Below, in pieces: positions 9,077-17,433 of a stretch of 64,000 bases of DNA. The first letter of the stretch is position 1; each line of letters begins with the position of its first letter. The DNA comes from JAJNBD01 sp964471475 (lineage in GTDB: Bacteria; Pseudomonadota; Gammaproteobacteria; CAISUE01). Where the stretch lies: positions 154,771 to 218,770 of the forward strand of contig CAYYFQ010000001.1 in NCBI GenBank assembly GCA_964471475.1, written 5' to 3'. The translations under genes were made by a program, and so were the position numbers. The notes below the pieces were generated by a model. That model searched no databases. It was not told the DNA's origin and saw only the letters and a list, made by a program, of their open reading frames with translations.

Positions 9077-10984
9077 TTAAGCGTCGCTATTTTTTAGCCA
9101 GCGATAAAACACGAAAATCGCCCAAAATATTCGATCTGAGGCATGATCTAAATATGTACTGGTTTTCACCCACTGTGCTTTTAAGTAAGGCACATTAAAA
9201 TACTCTCCAAGCATCGTTTCTTGAGAAAACATCTCTTCAAATAAAGGTTTTAATGGCCCTCGTAACCACTTACCCAACGGGAAGCCAAAACCATGTTTCG
9301 GTCTGTCTACTAAAGCTTTAGGTACATAACGATACAATATTTCTTTTAAAATTTTTTTGCCATCACCCTTTTGCATTTTATAATTAATAGGAAGTTGCCA
9401 AGCAAACTCATAGATACGATGATCTAAAAAAGGTACGCGACCCTCAAGACTTACCGCCATAGTAGTTCGATCAAGCTTCGTGAGAATATCATCAGGCAAA
9501 TAAGTCATCGTATCAAAAAACATCATCCATTCAAAAAAATTATTTGTTTTAAGCCAGTTTTCATGATCTTTCGGCCAACGAAGCGCAGCACCCTCCACAT
9601 TTCTATTTAACCACTTCGAAGAATTGATGCTCATCAAAGAAAAATAATAATCATATTTTTCTTTAGCTTCTTGCAAAAGACGAGCATATTTCATACACTT
9701 TTGCACACTCATAGAATGTTGCCATCCACTGGGTAAGGCATTAAATAATACAGCGCAGGATCTCCCAAACGCTACCCTTAGCGATGAAGGGATATATTTA
9801 AAAAATGTTGCAAGATGTTGCGCATAAAAATACCGCTGATATCCCCCAAAAAATTCATCACCCCCGTCCCCCGATAAACTTACCGTTACTTGTTCTTTAG
9901 CTAATTTTGCCACTAAAAATGTGGGTAACTGAGAAGGATCTGCAAACGGTTCATCATATAAACTAGGAAGATTCACTAAAATCTCTTCGCAATCGCGAGC
10001 CGTCATGTAGAGTTCAGTATGCTGCGTCCCAAGATGCGCTGCAATAGTTTTTGCATAAGGCGCCTCATCAAAAGTAGCTTCCGCAAAACCCACACTAAAA
10101 GTTTTAATAGGAGTTTTGGTTTGTGTTTGCATCAAGGCGGTAATTAATGAAGAATCAACTCCTCCTGAAAGGAAAGCACCGACAGGAACATCCGCCAGCA
10201 TTTGAAGCCCTACAGCTGTGCTTACACGCCGCTCTAACTCATCAGCTGCTTGCTCAAAAGATAAGTGCGTAGGTGATAAAATACCTCTTTGTGCCACCTC
10301 TTTCGCTGACCAATATGTTTTTTCTTCCTCCTTACCCACCCCAGAAATTTTAAGGTATTTTCCAGGCAGCACTTTATAAATATTTCTATAAATACTATAA
10401 GGCGCTGGAATATAAGCATAGCGAAGATATACTTCTAAAATATCTTTATTAATTGCTTTTGAAAATCCCGGGAAAAAAGATAATGCTTTTAACTCTGAAG
10501 AAAAAATTAATGTATGATGGATCCAGCCATAATAAAGCGGTTTTTCACCAAAACGGTCTCGCGCCAAATAAAGCACCTGGTCTGCTTTATCCCATAATGC
10601 AAAAGCAAACATTCCCACACTTAACTCAAGCGCCTTATCTATACCGTAGACCTCTATAGCGCCCAACAACACTTCGGTATCGCTATGCCCAGTAAGTTGA
10701 ATGCGTTGTTCTTTTTCCAGCCGATGTTTAAGTTCTCTAAAATTATAAATTTCACCGTTAAAAGTGATGACGTAGCGGCCAGAAGAGGAGATCATAGGCT
10801 GTCGCCCATGGGAAGACAAATCCACAATGGATAAACGACGATGGCCTAATGCCACTCCTGAAGCTTCATCTCTCCATAAGCTAGCATCATCAGGCCCGCG
10901 ATGCATTAATGCATCGCGCATTTTACTAATGGCTAATAATTGCTCGCTATTCTCTGCAAAACAAATCCCTACAAATCCACACAT
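9077..10984 (-). CDS. Glutamine-dependent amidotransferase, asparagine synthase (AsnB) type, copy 2
   Basis: 635 residues: class II amidotransferase domain (Cys2 of MCGFVGI, HRGPDDAS) and a synthetase domain with SGGVDSS near residue 264 and SGDGGDEFFGGYQRY near residue 370. It is clearly diverged from copy 1 and is closer to the amidotransferases of O-antigen and exopolysaccharide clusters. It directly abuts the downstream end of the methyltransferase gene (1 base). Two amidotransferases in one locus suggest two different amidated acid sugars or amino-acid substituents; this is inference. Confidence 0.88.
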   Translation of the reverse strand: MCGFVGICFAENSEQLLAISKMRDALMHRGPDDASLWRDEASGVALGHRRLSIVDLSSHGRQPMISSSGRYVITFNGEIYNFRELKHRLEKEQRIQLTGHSDTEVLLGAIEVYGIDKALELSVGMFAFALWDKADQVLYLARDRFGEKPLYYGWIHHTLIFSSELKALSFFPGFSKAINKDILEVYLRYAYIPAPYSIYRNIYKVLPGKYLKISGVGKEEEKTYWSAKEVAQRGILSPTHLSFEQAADELERRVSTAVGLQMLADVPVGAFLSGGVDSSLITALMQTQTKTPIKTFSVGFAEATFDEAPYAKTIAAHLGTQHTELYMTARDCEEILVNLPSLYDEPFADPSQLPTFLVAKLAKEQVTVSLSGDGGDEFFGGYQRYFYAQHLATFFKYIPSSLRVAFGRSCAVLFNALPSGWQHSMSVQKCMKYARLLQEAKEKYDYYFSLMSINSSKWLNRNVEGAALRWPKDHENWLKTNNFFEWMMFFDTMTYLPDDILTKLDRTTMAVSLEGRVPFLDHRIYEFAWQLPINYKMQKGDGKKILKEILYRYVPKALVDRPKHGFGFPLGKWLRGPLKPLFEEMFSQETMLGEYFNVPYLKAQWVKTSTYLDHASDRIFWAIFVFYRWLKNSDA

Positions 10985-12010
10985 TTATTGGTCAGCCACT
11001 TGAATAAATTGAGCATCCTCTTTTACCCCAATAAGATTGAGTCCAGGCGTGGGCAATCTTGCGATATTAATGATTTTTTCTTCTTTCAAATAATGCTCCA
11101 CATCTTCTTGCGTCTGAGGGTAATCGTAGGCCGGAGCCAGCATATCAAAAGTATCTAAAATCGCCAATTCATAACGCTGGCGCAAAGGAAATGGCATTTC
11201 ATGCTCATCTTGTACATAATTCGCAAATGGAATGCAAAATTTAAATACCTTACCCATTTTTGGAATACGAAATAACACTTCGGTTAAGGGAAACAAAATA
11301 GGCGCTGCACATCGAATTAAAAAAAGCAAAGCTTTTTGATTCATTTTCGTTGTCAAAGGACGTAAAAGATATTTTGAGTACAACATCGTGTATTTTCTTT
11401 TTTCATAAATTGTTACAGCGAGCTCTCCTTTTGGTTTGAGCACGCGCGGCAACTCACGAATAACTTTTTCGGGGTCAGGTGTATGTTGAATGACTCCAAT
11501 GCAATAACATTTATCAAAAATATTGGATTTGAAAGGTAAGTTTAAAATACTAGCTTGCACTAAGTGAAGATTTTTTCTCTCTTTTAAAATACTAGCGGCG
11601 GCATCGATAGCATTACTCAGATCCACGCCCACGACTTCTGCTTCTCCACGTGTAGCAATCTCTAAAAAACGTCCATTGCCACAACCGGCATCTAACACCC
11701 ATTCTCCTGCGCACAAATCTTCAGATTTCCATTTGGTTTCACCTAAAAATCTTTTTTTAGAATGTTCAACACCTGAAAAAGTATCTACTTGAGTGTGTTT
11801 AAAAATATTCCATTGCATTCCGAAAGAATTTGAATAATTATCAAGAGGTACAAAACGAGGAATAGCATTGATAATAGGATATTTTTTTTCGCAGCTTAAA
11901 CACATAAGCTGCCCTGTAATAATTTCATCATGCGCTACTACTTCTTTTTCACACTTTAAATCTCCTGTGCAAGCGGGACACATTAAAAGTGGCAATAAAC
12001 GTTCCTTCAT
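10985..12010 (-). CDS. SAM-dependent methyltransferase with N-terminal Trm112-like zinc ribbon
   Basis: 341 residues. The N-terminus has a Trm112p-like knuckle with CPAC near residue 12 and a second CLSCEKKYP near residue 38, ending in the usual IPRFVP turn. A class I methyltransferase domain follows (VLDAGCGNGRFLEIA near residue 107; IGVIQHTPDPEKVI near residue 168). This two-part architecture is common for methyltransferases in surface polysaccharide clusters. It starts the block of genes to its left; upstream is the repeat element at 12054-12241. Confidence 0.82.
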   Translation of the reverse strand: MKERLLPLLMCPACTGDLKCEKEVVAHDEIITGQLMCLSCEKKYPIINAIPRFVPLDNYSNSFGMQWNIFKHTQVDTFSGVEHSKKRFLGETKWKSEDLCAGEWVLDAGCGNGRFLEIATRGEAEVVGVDLSNAIDAAASILKERKNLHLVQASILNLPFKSNIFDKCYCIGVIQHTPDPEKVIRELPRVLKPKGELAVTIYEKRKYTMLYSKYLLRPLTTKMNQKALLFLIRCAAPILFPLTEVLFRIPKMGKVFKFCIPFANYVQDEHEMPFPLRQRYELAILDTFDMLAPAYDYPQTQEDVEHYLKEEKIINIARLPTPGLNLIGVKEDAQFIQVADQ

Positions 12011-12053
12011 CGGATAACCCCATTTTGCATATATTCACCTAATTATTTTTAAC

Positions 12054-12241
12054 CTACAGTCTTTCAGATAATTGTTCGCAAGTTATCTTAAGCTTGTGAC
12101 ACTGGGCAAAGCTTCACGGGACGCTACAAGTACGTCCTTGTAGGCTTTACTTCGGCATCCATGCCTCAGAAACCCGCTCATCTTTCCCCAGTGTCACAAG
12201 CTACATTCAGTTTTTACGACTAATCATCTGACAGACTGTAG
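12054..12241. mobile_element. 188-bp palindromic MITE-like element, family A copy 1
   Basis: The ends are inverted copies: the left end reads CTACAGTCTTTCAGATAATT and the right end, reversed, reads CTACAGTCTGTCAGATGATT. A second inverted pair (AGCTTGTGACACTGGG) lies inside. The element has the same length (188 bp) as 49447-49634, whose centre matches this one at roughly 90% in opposite orientation. No transposase is encoded, so it looks like a non-autonomous element. Its right end contains the last 11 codons and stop of the wbpP-like gene. No clear target-site duplication is seen. Confidence 0.75.
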
Positions 12242-13277
12242 ATTCGGCAGTTGAGAGCGTAGCGCTCTCACCATACCAACTCATACTTGCTTTCAAGCCT
12301 TCATTTACTTCATGTGTTGGAAAATAACCCAGCAATTCTTTTGCTTTAGTGATGTCTGCTTGGGAGTGTCGCACATCGCCTGCTCTAAAATCACGATAAA
12401 TAACTTCTGGGAGGTGGGTTATTTTATCTCCCAGCAATTGAGATAAAATTTGGTACAATTGATTCAAGCTAGTTCTCCCATTCACCGCCCCATTATAAAC
12501 TTGATTGATCGCTTTCGAGTCTTGCGTCATCGCAGCCAATAAATTTAATTGCACAATATTTTCCACATACGTAAAATCTCGACTCGTTTCTCCATCGCCA
12601 TAAATTTCTATTGGAATCCCCTTGAGAAGCTGCGCTGTCCACTTAGGGATCACCGCCGCATACGCGCCATTAGGATCTTGGCGAGGACCAAACACATTGA
12701 AGTATCGTAATCCAATTGAAGCTAAAGCAAAGGTACGAGAAAACACATCTGCATAAAGTTCGTTGACATATTTAGTGACTGCATAAGGAGAAAGTGGTTT
12801 TCCAATCTGATTTTCTACTTTTGGTAAGGCTGGATGATCCCCATAAGTGGAACTAGAGGCTGCATAAATAAAGCGTTTAACCTTCGCATCCCTAGCCGCC
12901 ACAAGCATATTTAAAAATCCATCAACATTCACAGCGTTCGTTTTAATAGGGTCTTTTAAAGAGCGCGGCACAGACCCTAATGCGGCCTCGTGCAGTACAA
13001 AATCTACATTTTGTACCACTTTATGACACGTCCCCCCATCACAAATATCACCTTCTACAAAGTAGAAATTTTGCCATTGCTGAGGATTGACTAATGCTTT
13101 GACGGCATCCAAATTACTTTGATAGCCGGTAGAAAAATTATCTAACCCCACTACTTTTTGATTCAACTTCAAGAGAGCCTCGAGAAGATGTGAGCCAATA
13201 AATCCAGCAACCCCTGTGATTAGCCACGTATAAGTAGTTTTCGTTAAGGTTTCTTTTATTTGTGAATACGCAGACAT
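12207..13277 (-). CDS. wbpP: UDP-N-acetylhexosamine(uronate) 4-epimerase, WbpP/TviC type
   Basis: 356 residues, an extended SDR. It shows GVAGFIGSHL (near residue 22), ALGSVPRS, AASSSTYGDHP and the catalytic YAVTK motif (near residue 165), plus GLRYFNVFGPRQDPNGAYAAVIP. All match WbpP/TviC, which interconverts UDP-GlcNAc(A) and UDP-GalNAc(A) for O-antigen synthesis. From memory WbpP ends just after the PWY motif; here MSWY is followed by about 22 residues that map onto two repeat elements (12239-12269 and the MITE at 12054-12241). The core enzyme looks intact. The gene is monocistronic in appearance, with the accessory patch upstream. Confidence 0.88.
   Translation of the reverse strand: MSAYSQIKETLTKTTYTWLITGVAGFIGSHLLEALLKLNQKVVGLDNFSTGYQSNLDAVKALVNPQQWQNFYFVEGDICDGGTCHKVVQNVDFVLHEAALGSVPRSLKDPIKTNAVNVDGFLNMLVAARDAKVKRFIYAASSSTYGDHPALPKVENQIGKPLSPYAVTKYVNELYADVFSRTFALASIGLRYFNVFGPRQDPNGAYAAVIPKWTAQLLKGIPIEIYGDGETSRDFTYVENIVQLNLLAAMTQDSKAINQVYNGAVNGRTSLNQLYQILSQLLGDKITHLPEVIYRDFRAGDVRHSQADITKAKELLGYFPTHEVNEGLKASMSWYGESATLSTAESTVCQMISRKN
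12239..12269. repeat. Short palindromic repeat, family E copy 1, inside the wbpP 3' end
   Basis: The stretch starting at 12239 (TAGATTCGGCAGTTGAGAGC) matches 26493 onward (20 of 25 bases) and contains a perfect 7-bp hairpin, GAGAGCG-TAG-CGCTCTC, at 12253-12269. It encodes residues around 335-345 of the WbpP-like protein and directly touches the MITE at 12241, suggesting nested insertion. Confidence 0.55.
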
Positions 13278-13389
13278 GCGATAGCTTTATACATAAAAAA
13301 TAGAATGGCGAATTATAACATACTACTTTCAACGTACTGCTTGTTTTGTTCTAGAACGTGAAGAATATCTGTTTTAAGGTTTATAAAAA

Positions 13390-13719
13390 TTAGCGAATTA
13401 AAGCATGTACAATAATATAAACGTCATCAATGACTGCTTGTGACGTTGTTTCGATAAACTTGGCTTGGTGATGGATGAAATCTACCGTTTTTAATTGATA
13501 GGGCATAATTGCCCCTTGAGTTTTTAGCGTTTTTGGTAAAAGAACTTCGAGTTTAACTCCTCGAATACGACTGCTAATCGGAGCAACAATGGCTAATTTA
13601 GTATGGGTATTAAAGGCTTTTCTTGATATGACAAAAGCAGGTCTTCGTTTCATGATTTCTTTTCCACTACTTGGATCAAAATCAAGCCAAATAATATCTC
13701 CCTGCTCTGGTATATACAT
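13390..13719 (-). CDS. MazF/PemK-family endoribonuclease toxin
   Basis: 109 residues. The N-terminus (YIPEQGDIIWLDFDPSSGKE) and the RPAFVISRKAFN and IVAPISS motifs are those of MazF/PemK mRNA interferases. The toxin cleaves mRNA when its antitoxin decays. The start codon overlaps the antitoxin stop as TAATG, the usual coupling in such modules. It lies in a small accessory patch that separates wbpP from the CDP-sugar genes. Confidence 0.93.
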   Translation of the reverse strand: MYIPEQGDIIWLDFDPSSGKEIMKRRPAFVISRKAFNTHTKLAIVAPISSRIRGVKLEVLLPKTLKTQGAIMPYQLKTVDFIHHQAKFIETTSQAVIDDVYIIVHALIR

Positions 13720-13973
13720 TAGACTTCTTTACCTTTAGCTTTGGCATTTAACCATTTTTTGTCTTTTTCATTCAAAAGTTTTTTCCGAGAGGAACCCTTC
13801 AATAATGCTTCTAATGTGGTTTCTTCCTTAGCGGGCGTTAATACAATTTTATGATCTACAATGGACAAATTTAAAGATGAACCTGTTCGAAGGCCCAATG
13901 TGTTTAAAATGGTTTTAGGGATGCTAACAATATTTGCCCCCCCTGATTGTCGAATCGTTAGTTGTGTTGTCAT
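13719..13973 (-). CDS. MazE/PemI-family antitoxin (AbrB-like)
   Basis: 84 residues. The first 50 form a swapped-hairpin AbrB/MazE DNA-binding domain (IRQSGGANIVSIPKTILNTLG, then TGSSLNLSIVDHKIVLTPA). The basic, probably disordered C-terminus would bind the toxin. It is the first gene of the pair with the MazF-like toxin and likely autorepresses its promoter in the AT-rich stretch at 13974-14030. Family call is firm. Confidence 0.9.
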   Translation of the reverse strand: MTTQLTIRQSGGANIVSIPKTILNTLGLRTGSSLNLSIVDHKIVLTPAKEETTLEALLKGSSRKKLLNEKDKKWLNAKAKGKEV

Positions 13974-14032
13974 ATTTTATCCCTCAAGTTTTACTATTGT
14001 ATAACAAAGCTATTGGTAAAACCAATAAGATG

Positions 14033-14075
14033 CTACAGTCTTTCAGACAAGTATTCGCAAGTTATCTTAAGCTTA
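14033..14075. repeat. Single end of MITE family A (copy 2, truncated)
   Basis: CTACAGTCTTTCAGACAAGT starts at 14033, and the next part is identical over 21 bases to copy 1 (14054-14074 versus 12075-12095, ending TTATCTTAAGCTT). After 14075 the homology ends and no matching inverted end is found before the next gene. A different small inverted pair, CCAGCTA/TAGCTGG, follows at about 14087-14133. Confidence 0.65.
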
Positions 14076-14195
14076 CAACACAGTATCCAGCTAAATGTTA
14101 AAGGCTATACATGGATGTAGCATAGCTGGCGAAAGAGGAGCCCCAACCAAATTGAATTGAAAGTCAGCAAAAAGAGGCAAAATTAAGAAAGAGCC

Positions 14196-15209
14196 TCAAT
14201 ATCCTTTCTCCATCTGAACAGGATGTAAAACAATCTTATCTTTGTAAAATAAAAAACACGTATCTAGTGCGCCTTCTAGAACGTCCATCACATCAAACAC
14301 CCCAGAGATATGGGGAGTTAAAAATATTTTAGGATGCCTCCAAAAAAGATGATCTTTTGGCAGAGGCTCATTCCTAAAAACATCTAAGTATGCTTTAGCC
14401 AATTTAGAGGTGGCTAATACGGAAAGCAAATCTGCCTCACAAATATGAGCTCCTCTTGCGATATTTACAATTGCACTTTCTTCGGGTAAAAAGTTCAATG
14501 TATTTTTATTTAATATTTCATACGTTTCTTTCGTTAAAGGTAAAGCATTAATTAACAAATTTGTTTGTGACAAAAATATATTTAATTGCGTTTTATCATA
14601 AACCGGAAAAGATAACGATTTCGGAGTAGTAGCATAACCAATTACATCATATCCTTTACGATAAAGTTTTTCAGCAATGCATTTTCCTATTTCACCGAGC
14701 CCCATAATCCCAATACGTTGGTTTTGACGTTCAAATGGTTTTGAGCGTTCCCAAAATAAATTGGCTTGGCTTTTTCGATAACGATCCATTAACAGAAAAA
14801 AATCTAGTGCACAGTATAAAACATAACTACATATACGTTCGACAGATATTTTATGAACCATTCGACTTATATTTTTTATTGAAGCAGGTAGATGAGGAAC
14901 AATATCCTCTACGCCCATATTCAGTGACAGTATAAATTCTGCGGAAGAAAGGTTTTTTAGTATTTCTTTTGGTGGATTGCAGACAATAAAGTAACTATAA
15001 TTTTTTAGTTTTTCTTTTGGCATATCAGAATAAAATAATTCAATCTCAAAAGCGAACGCTTTTTTTTCAATGTAATTTTTTAAAACACGAAGTATTTCAT
15101 TTTTCTTCTCGCCAGAAAAGGTATTGCTGAAAACACAAAGTATTTTTTTCATAAAATTATAAACATGACTTAAGTGGATTAAAATCTGTATTGACATCAT
15201 AGATATCAA
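14196..15209 (-). CDS. D-2-hydroxyacid dehydrogenase (GhrA-like)
   Basis: 337 residues from a TTG at 15209, or 318 from the ATG at 15152 (MKKILCVFSNTF), which fits the family N-terminus better though no strong ribosome binding site precedes it. The NAD-binding motif GIMGLGEIGKCIAE is near residue 180, the catalytic arginine in NIARG and the histidine in LTPHISG. The family reduces 2-keto acids such as glyoxylate or hydroxypyruvate. The gene is AT-richer than the flanking polysaccharide genes and sits in the accessory patch. Its role there is unknown. Confidence 0.8.
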   Translation of the reverse strand: MISMMSIQILIHLSHVYNFMKKILCVFSNTFSGEKKNEILRVLKNYIEKKAFAFEIELFYSDMPKEKLKNYSYFIVCNPPKEILKNLSSAEFILSLNMGVEDIVPHLPASIKNISRMVHKISVERICSYVLYCALDFFLLMDRYRKSQANLFWERSKPFERQNQRIGIMGLGEIGKCIAEKLYRKGYDVIGYATTPKSLSFPVYDKTQLNIFLSQTNLLINALPLTKETYEILNKNTLNFLPEESAIVNIARGAHICEADLLSVLATSKLAKAYLDVFRNEPLPKDHLFWRHPKIFLTPHISGVFDVMDVLEGALDTCFLFYKDKIVLHPVQMEKGY

Positions 15210-15421
15210 TATTTTCCAAATCTTTCAAATAAGCACTCAACATTATTTAAATTGTTTAGTAAAATATGAAGAGGCACTTTTTTCCCACGAACATGGAATT
15301 TTATATATATACCATTTTTTGTATGCTCTATATGATCAAATCGATAAAGATAACGCTTTTCATATCCCCACTGCGTACTTTCAATATAACGCTTTAAAAG
15401 TTTGCGAAGAAATTTCAACAC
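15206..15421 (-). CDS. Small protein of unknown function
   Basis: I do not recognise this protein. The open frame reaches 15469, overlapping the repressor remnant by 35 bases. A GTG at 15421 is preceded by AAGGA at 7 bases, so a 71-residue product is more likely. It is basic, with several lysine/arginine and aromatic residues at the start (FLRKLLKRYIESTQWGYEKR). It overlaps the dehydrogenase gene downstream by 4 bases if that uses its TTG, suggesting coupling to it. No domain call is possible. Confidence 0.4.
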   Translation of the reverse strand: MLKFLRKLLKRYIESTQWGYEKRYLYRFDHIEHTKNGIYIKFHVRGKKVPLHILLNNLNNVECLFERFGKY

Positions 15422-15434
15422 AATATTATCCTTA

Positions 15435-16007
15435 CTAAAAAGTATTCCTTGCTTCAATAATAACACCAATAACTTTATCCTCGTTCTCTAGTGTTATAGC
15501 TGGGAAAAGAGCATTCACTGGTTTGAGGAGTTGATATTGTCCATCAATAATAAGTTGCCTACAAAGAATTTCATTTGTTGAATTAATAGTTACAATAATA
15601 AAATCTCGGTTTTTAGGGGTTTTTCGGGGGTCAATAATTAAGAGAGTGCCTTCTTGAAATAGGGGAACCATGGCCTCTCCTTTTATATATAAAGCAAATT
15701 TTTCTTCTTCAGGAGATAAGTTAATTGAAACCCAATTAATCGGGTTTTGAACTCTCTGATAATCGAGCACATCTTCCCAGGCTAAAACCGGAATAGTAGA
15801 ACATGTCCTATAAATATCTGCTGAAAAATGTAATGGTTTTTTTCCTAATAGTTGTTCTACGGTAATATTAAAATAATTAGCTATCGCACTAATCGTAGAC
15901 GCTCTTGGGTCAGGAGTTCTGCCAGAAGTTAAGCGATTAATAGTGGCTCGTGGAACAGAAATTTTTTTGGCAAGCTCCGTTTCGGGGATCCGCCTTTCTT
16001 TTGGGAA
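15435..16007 (-). pseudogene. Phage-type repressor (HTH plus S24/LexA-like domain), 5'-truncated
   Basis: The reverse frame is open for 190 codons, from after a TGA at 16008-16010 to a stop at 15435, but has no start codon in its first part. The visible N-terminus, KERRIPETELAKKISVPRA, is the middle of an XRE-type helix-turn-helix; the first 15-20 residues are missing. The C-terminal half is LexA/S24-like (YIKGEAMVPLF), but the usual GDSM serine is alanine and the expected lysine near LCRQL is absent, so autocleavage is unlikely. An ATG at 15770 could still give the C-terminal 111 residues. It looks like the remnant of a prophage or mobile-element regulator. Confidence 0.72.
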
Positions 16008-16205
16008 TCAAGGCACCGGCGCATATATCAGTACATCGAACAGAAATTTATGATCGTATTCAAAAAGAATCGAACAGACTCCAAGCGATAAAAAAAGACC
16101 ATTCTAAACTCAACCCAGAATAAGAGAAGTAGCTTTTTGATATGCTCACGACTCAACCGAACCATTAAGCTTATGATACAATGGCCTTTTTAACTCCATG
16201 AATCT

Positions 16206-16862
16206 ATGACAAATTTGTTTTCTCAAAAAAACTTAACTCCCACGAAGAAAAAAATAGAATGGGAGCTTTTACTGAGTCTTGGCTTGCTCATTATTGCTTG
16301 CCTCATTAGCATGCGATATATTGATTTTCCTATCGCCTATCACATTGCATATTATAGCGCTCATGGCGTCACACAAGGGCTCGATAACGTTAATGTTTTA
16401 TTAACCGATGCGGTTTATATTTTGGCCATTATTGTCATGGCTGTTTATGTAGCCTGCCGTTTTTTTAACATAGATAACCAAATGACCAATATTTGTGCAG
16501 TCTTATCTCTGAGCATTGCGGTAGTGTTTTTCGTCAAAACTCAGCTACAACAAATTTTTGGGCGGCTTGGCCCGGCGAGCATTAATTTTTCAACGATAAA
16601 CCCTCATCAACATGGTTTTTTTTATGATTATCAATGGATGCGAGAAGGAAGCTTTCCGTCGGGCCACATGATGATTTTTAGCTGCCTTTTTTTGCTTCTC
16701 AGCTTCTCTTTTCCCAAAATTCGCTTTTGGTGCTATGGCGCCTTAGCTATACTTGCTTTTTTGTTGGTGTTAGAAAACTATCATTTTGTCAGTGATATTT
16801 TAGCGGGTGCTTATTTGGGAAGTTTGATCGCCATTATTATGCGATATATTTTTAAGGCTTGA
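16206..16862 (+). CDS. PAP2-superfamily membrane phosphatase
   Basis: 218 residues with about six membrane segments. The three PAP2 motifs can be read: KTQLQQIFGR near residue 118, the central PSGH in EGSFPSGHMMIF near residue 155, and a weaker third motif HFVSDILAG near residue 196. Enzymes of this type remove phosphate from undecaprenyl pyrophosphate, phosphatidylglycerophosphate or lipid A. It is the only plus-strand gene in the first 20 kb and lies within the polysaccharide locus, so recycling of the lipid carrier is plausible but unproven. The third motif lacks the usual leading SR pair. Confidence 0.8.
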   Translation: MTNLFSQKNLTPTKKKIEWELLLSLGLLIIACLISMRYIDFPIAYHIAYYSAHGVTQGLDNVNVLLTDAVYILAIIVMAVYVACRFFNIDNQMTNICAVLSLSIAVVFFVKTQLQQIFGRLGPASINFSTINPHQHGFFYDYQWMREGSFPSGHMMIFSCLFLLLSFSFPKIRFWCYGALAILAFLLVLENYHFVSDILAGAYLGSLIAIIMRYIFKA

Positions 16863-16893
16863 AGCACCATCAATCATCAACACCGCATCGATT

Positions 16894-17424
16894 TCATGTG
16901 CTGAACTTCGGAAAAGCACGATCACGATCAGAAACCATGGAAATGGGTTCTGGCCAAGAAATCTTCAAAGAAGGATCATCAAAAACAATACCACTTGCAG
17001 CCTTCTCCTCGTAGTATTCGCTCATTTGATATAGCACTTCTGTATCATCACAGAGCGTTTGAAATCCATGCGCAAAACCTGCTGGCACATAAAATGCAAC
17101 GCCGTTATCTTCATTCAACTCAAAAGTGCGCCACTGACCATAGGTCGGAGATTCTCTGCGTATATCCACCACCACATCAAAAATTGCACCTCGATGACAA
17201 GAAACAACTTTCACTTCTTCATAAGGAGCTACTTGATAATGTAAACCACGCACCGTTCCTTTTTTAGCATTATAAGAAATATTCATTTGTACAAAGTCTG
17301 TATGCAATTTTTTTTGCGCAAACTGTTTTTTGCAAAAAGTTCTCGCAAAAAAACCTCGAGAGTCTTCTTTTTTCTCAGGATGTATAAGATAAGCACCGTG
17401 CAATTCAATCGATTCAAAGCGCAT
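16894..17424 (-). CDS. dTDP-4-dehydrorhamnose 3,5-epimerase family protein (RmlC-like)
   Basis: 176 residues with the RmlC cupin: HPEKKEDSRGFFARTF at residues 15-30, RGLHYQ near residue 60 (catalytic histidine), DVVVDIRRESPTYG and the GFAHGFQTL motif. The family epimerises 4-keto-6-deoxy nucleotide sugars. No RmlA/B/D genes accompany it; instead it is downstream of a CDP-glucose dehydratase and a C-methyltransferase gene, so its substrate is probably the branched CDP-4-keto-6-deoxy sugar. Spacing to the methyltransferase gene is 9 bases. Confidence 0.85.
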   Translation of the reverse strand: MRFESIELHGAYLIHPEKKEDSRGFFARTFCKKQFAQKKLHTDFVQMNISYNAKKGTVRGLHYQVAPYEEVKVVSCHRGAIFDVVVDIRRESPTYGQWRTFELNEDNGVAFYVPAGFAHGFQTLCDDTEVLYQMSEYYEEKAASGIVFDDPSLKISWPEPISMVSDRDRAFPKFST

Positions 17425-17433
17425 AGGAAAATT

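Noticed and set aside
3735..10984. Two asnB-like genes as ordinary asparagine synthetases
   Set aside because: Two diverged copies embedded among glycosyltransferase genes are better explained by sugar amidation; not excluded by sequence alone.
15770..16007. Intact repressor using an upstream start
   Set aside because: The frame closes at a TGA (16008-16010) and contains no ATG, GTG or TTG before the partial HTH.
16206..16862. PAP2 protein as a lipid A 1-phosphatase (LpxE)
   Set aside because: Motifs fit the whole superfamily; nothing visible fixes the substrate, so only the family name is given.
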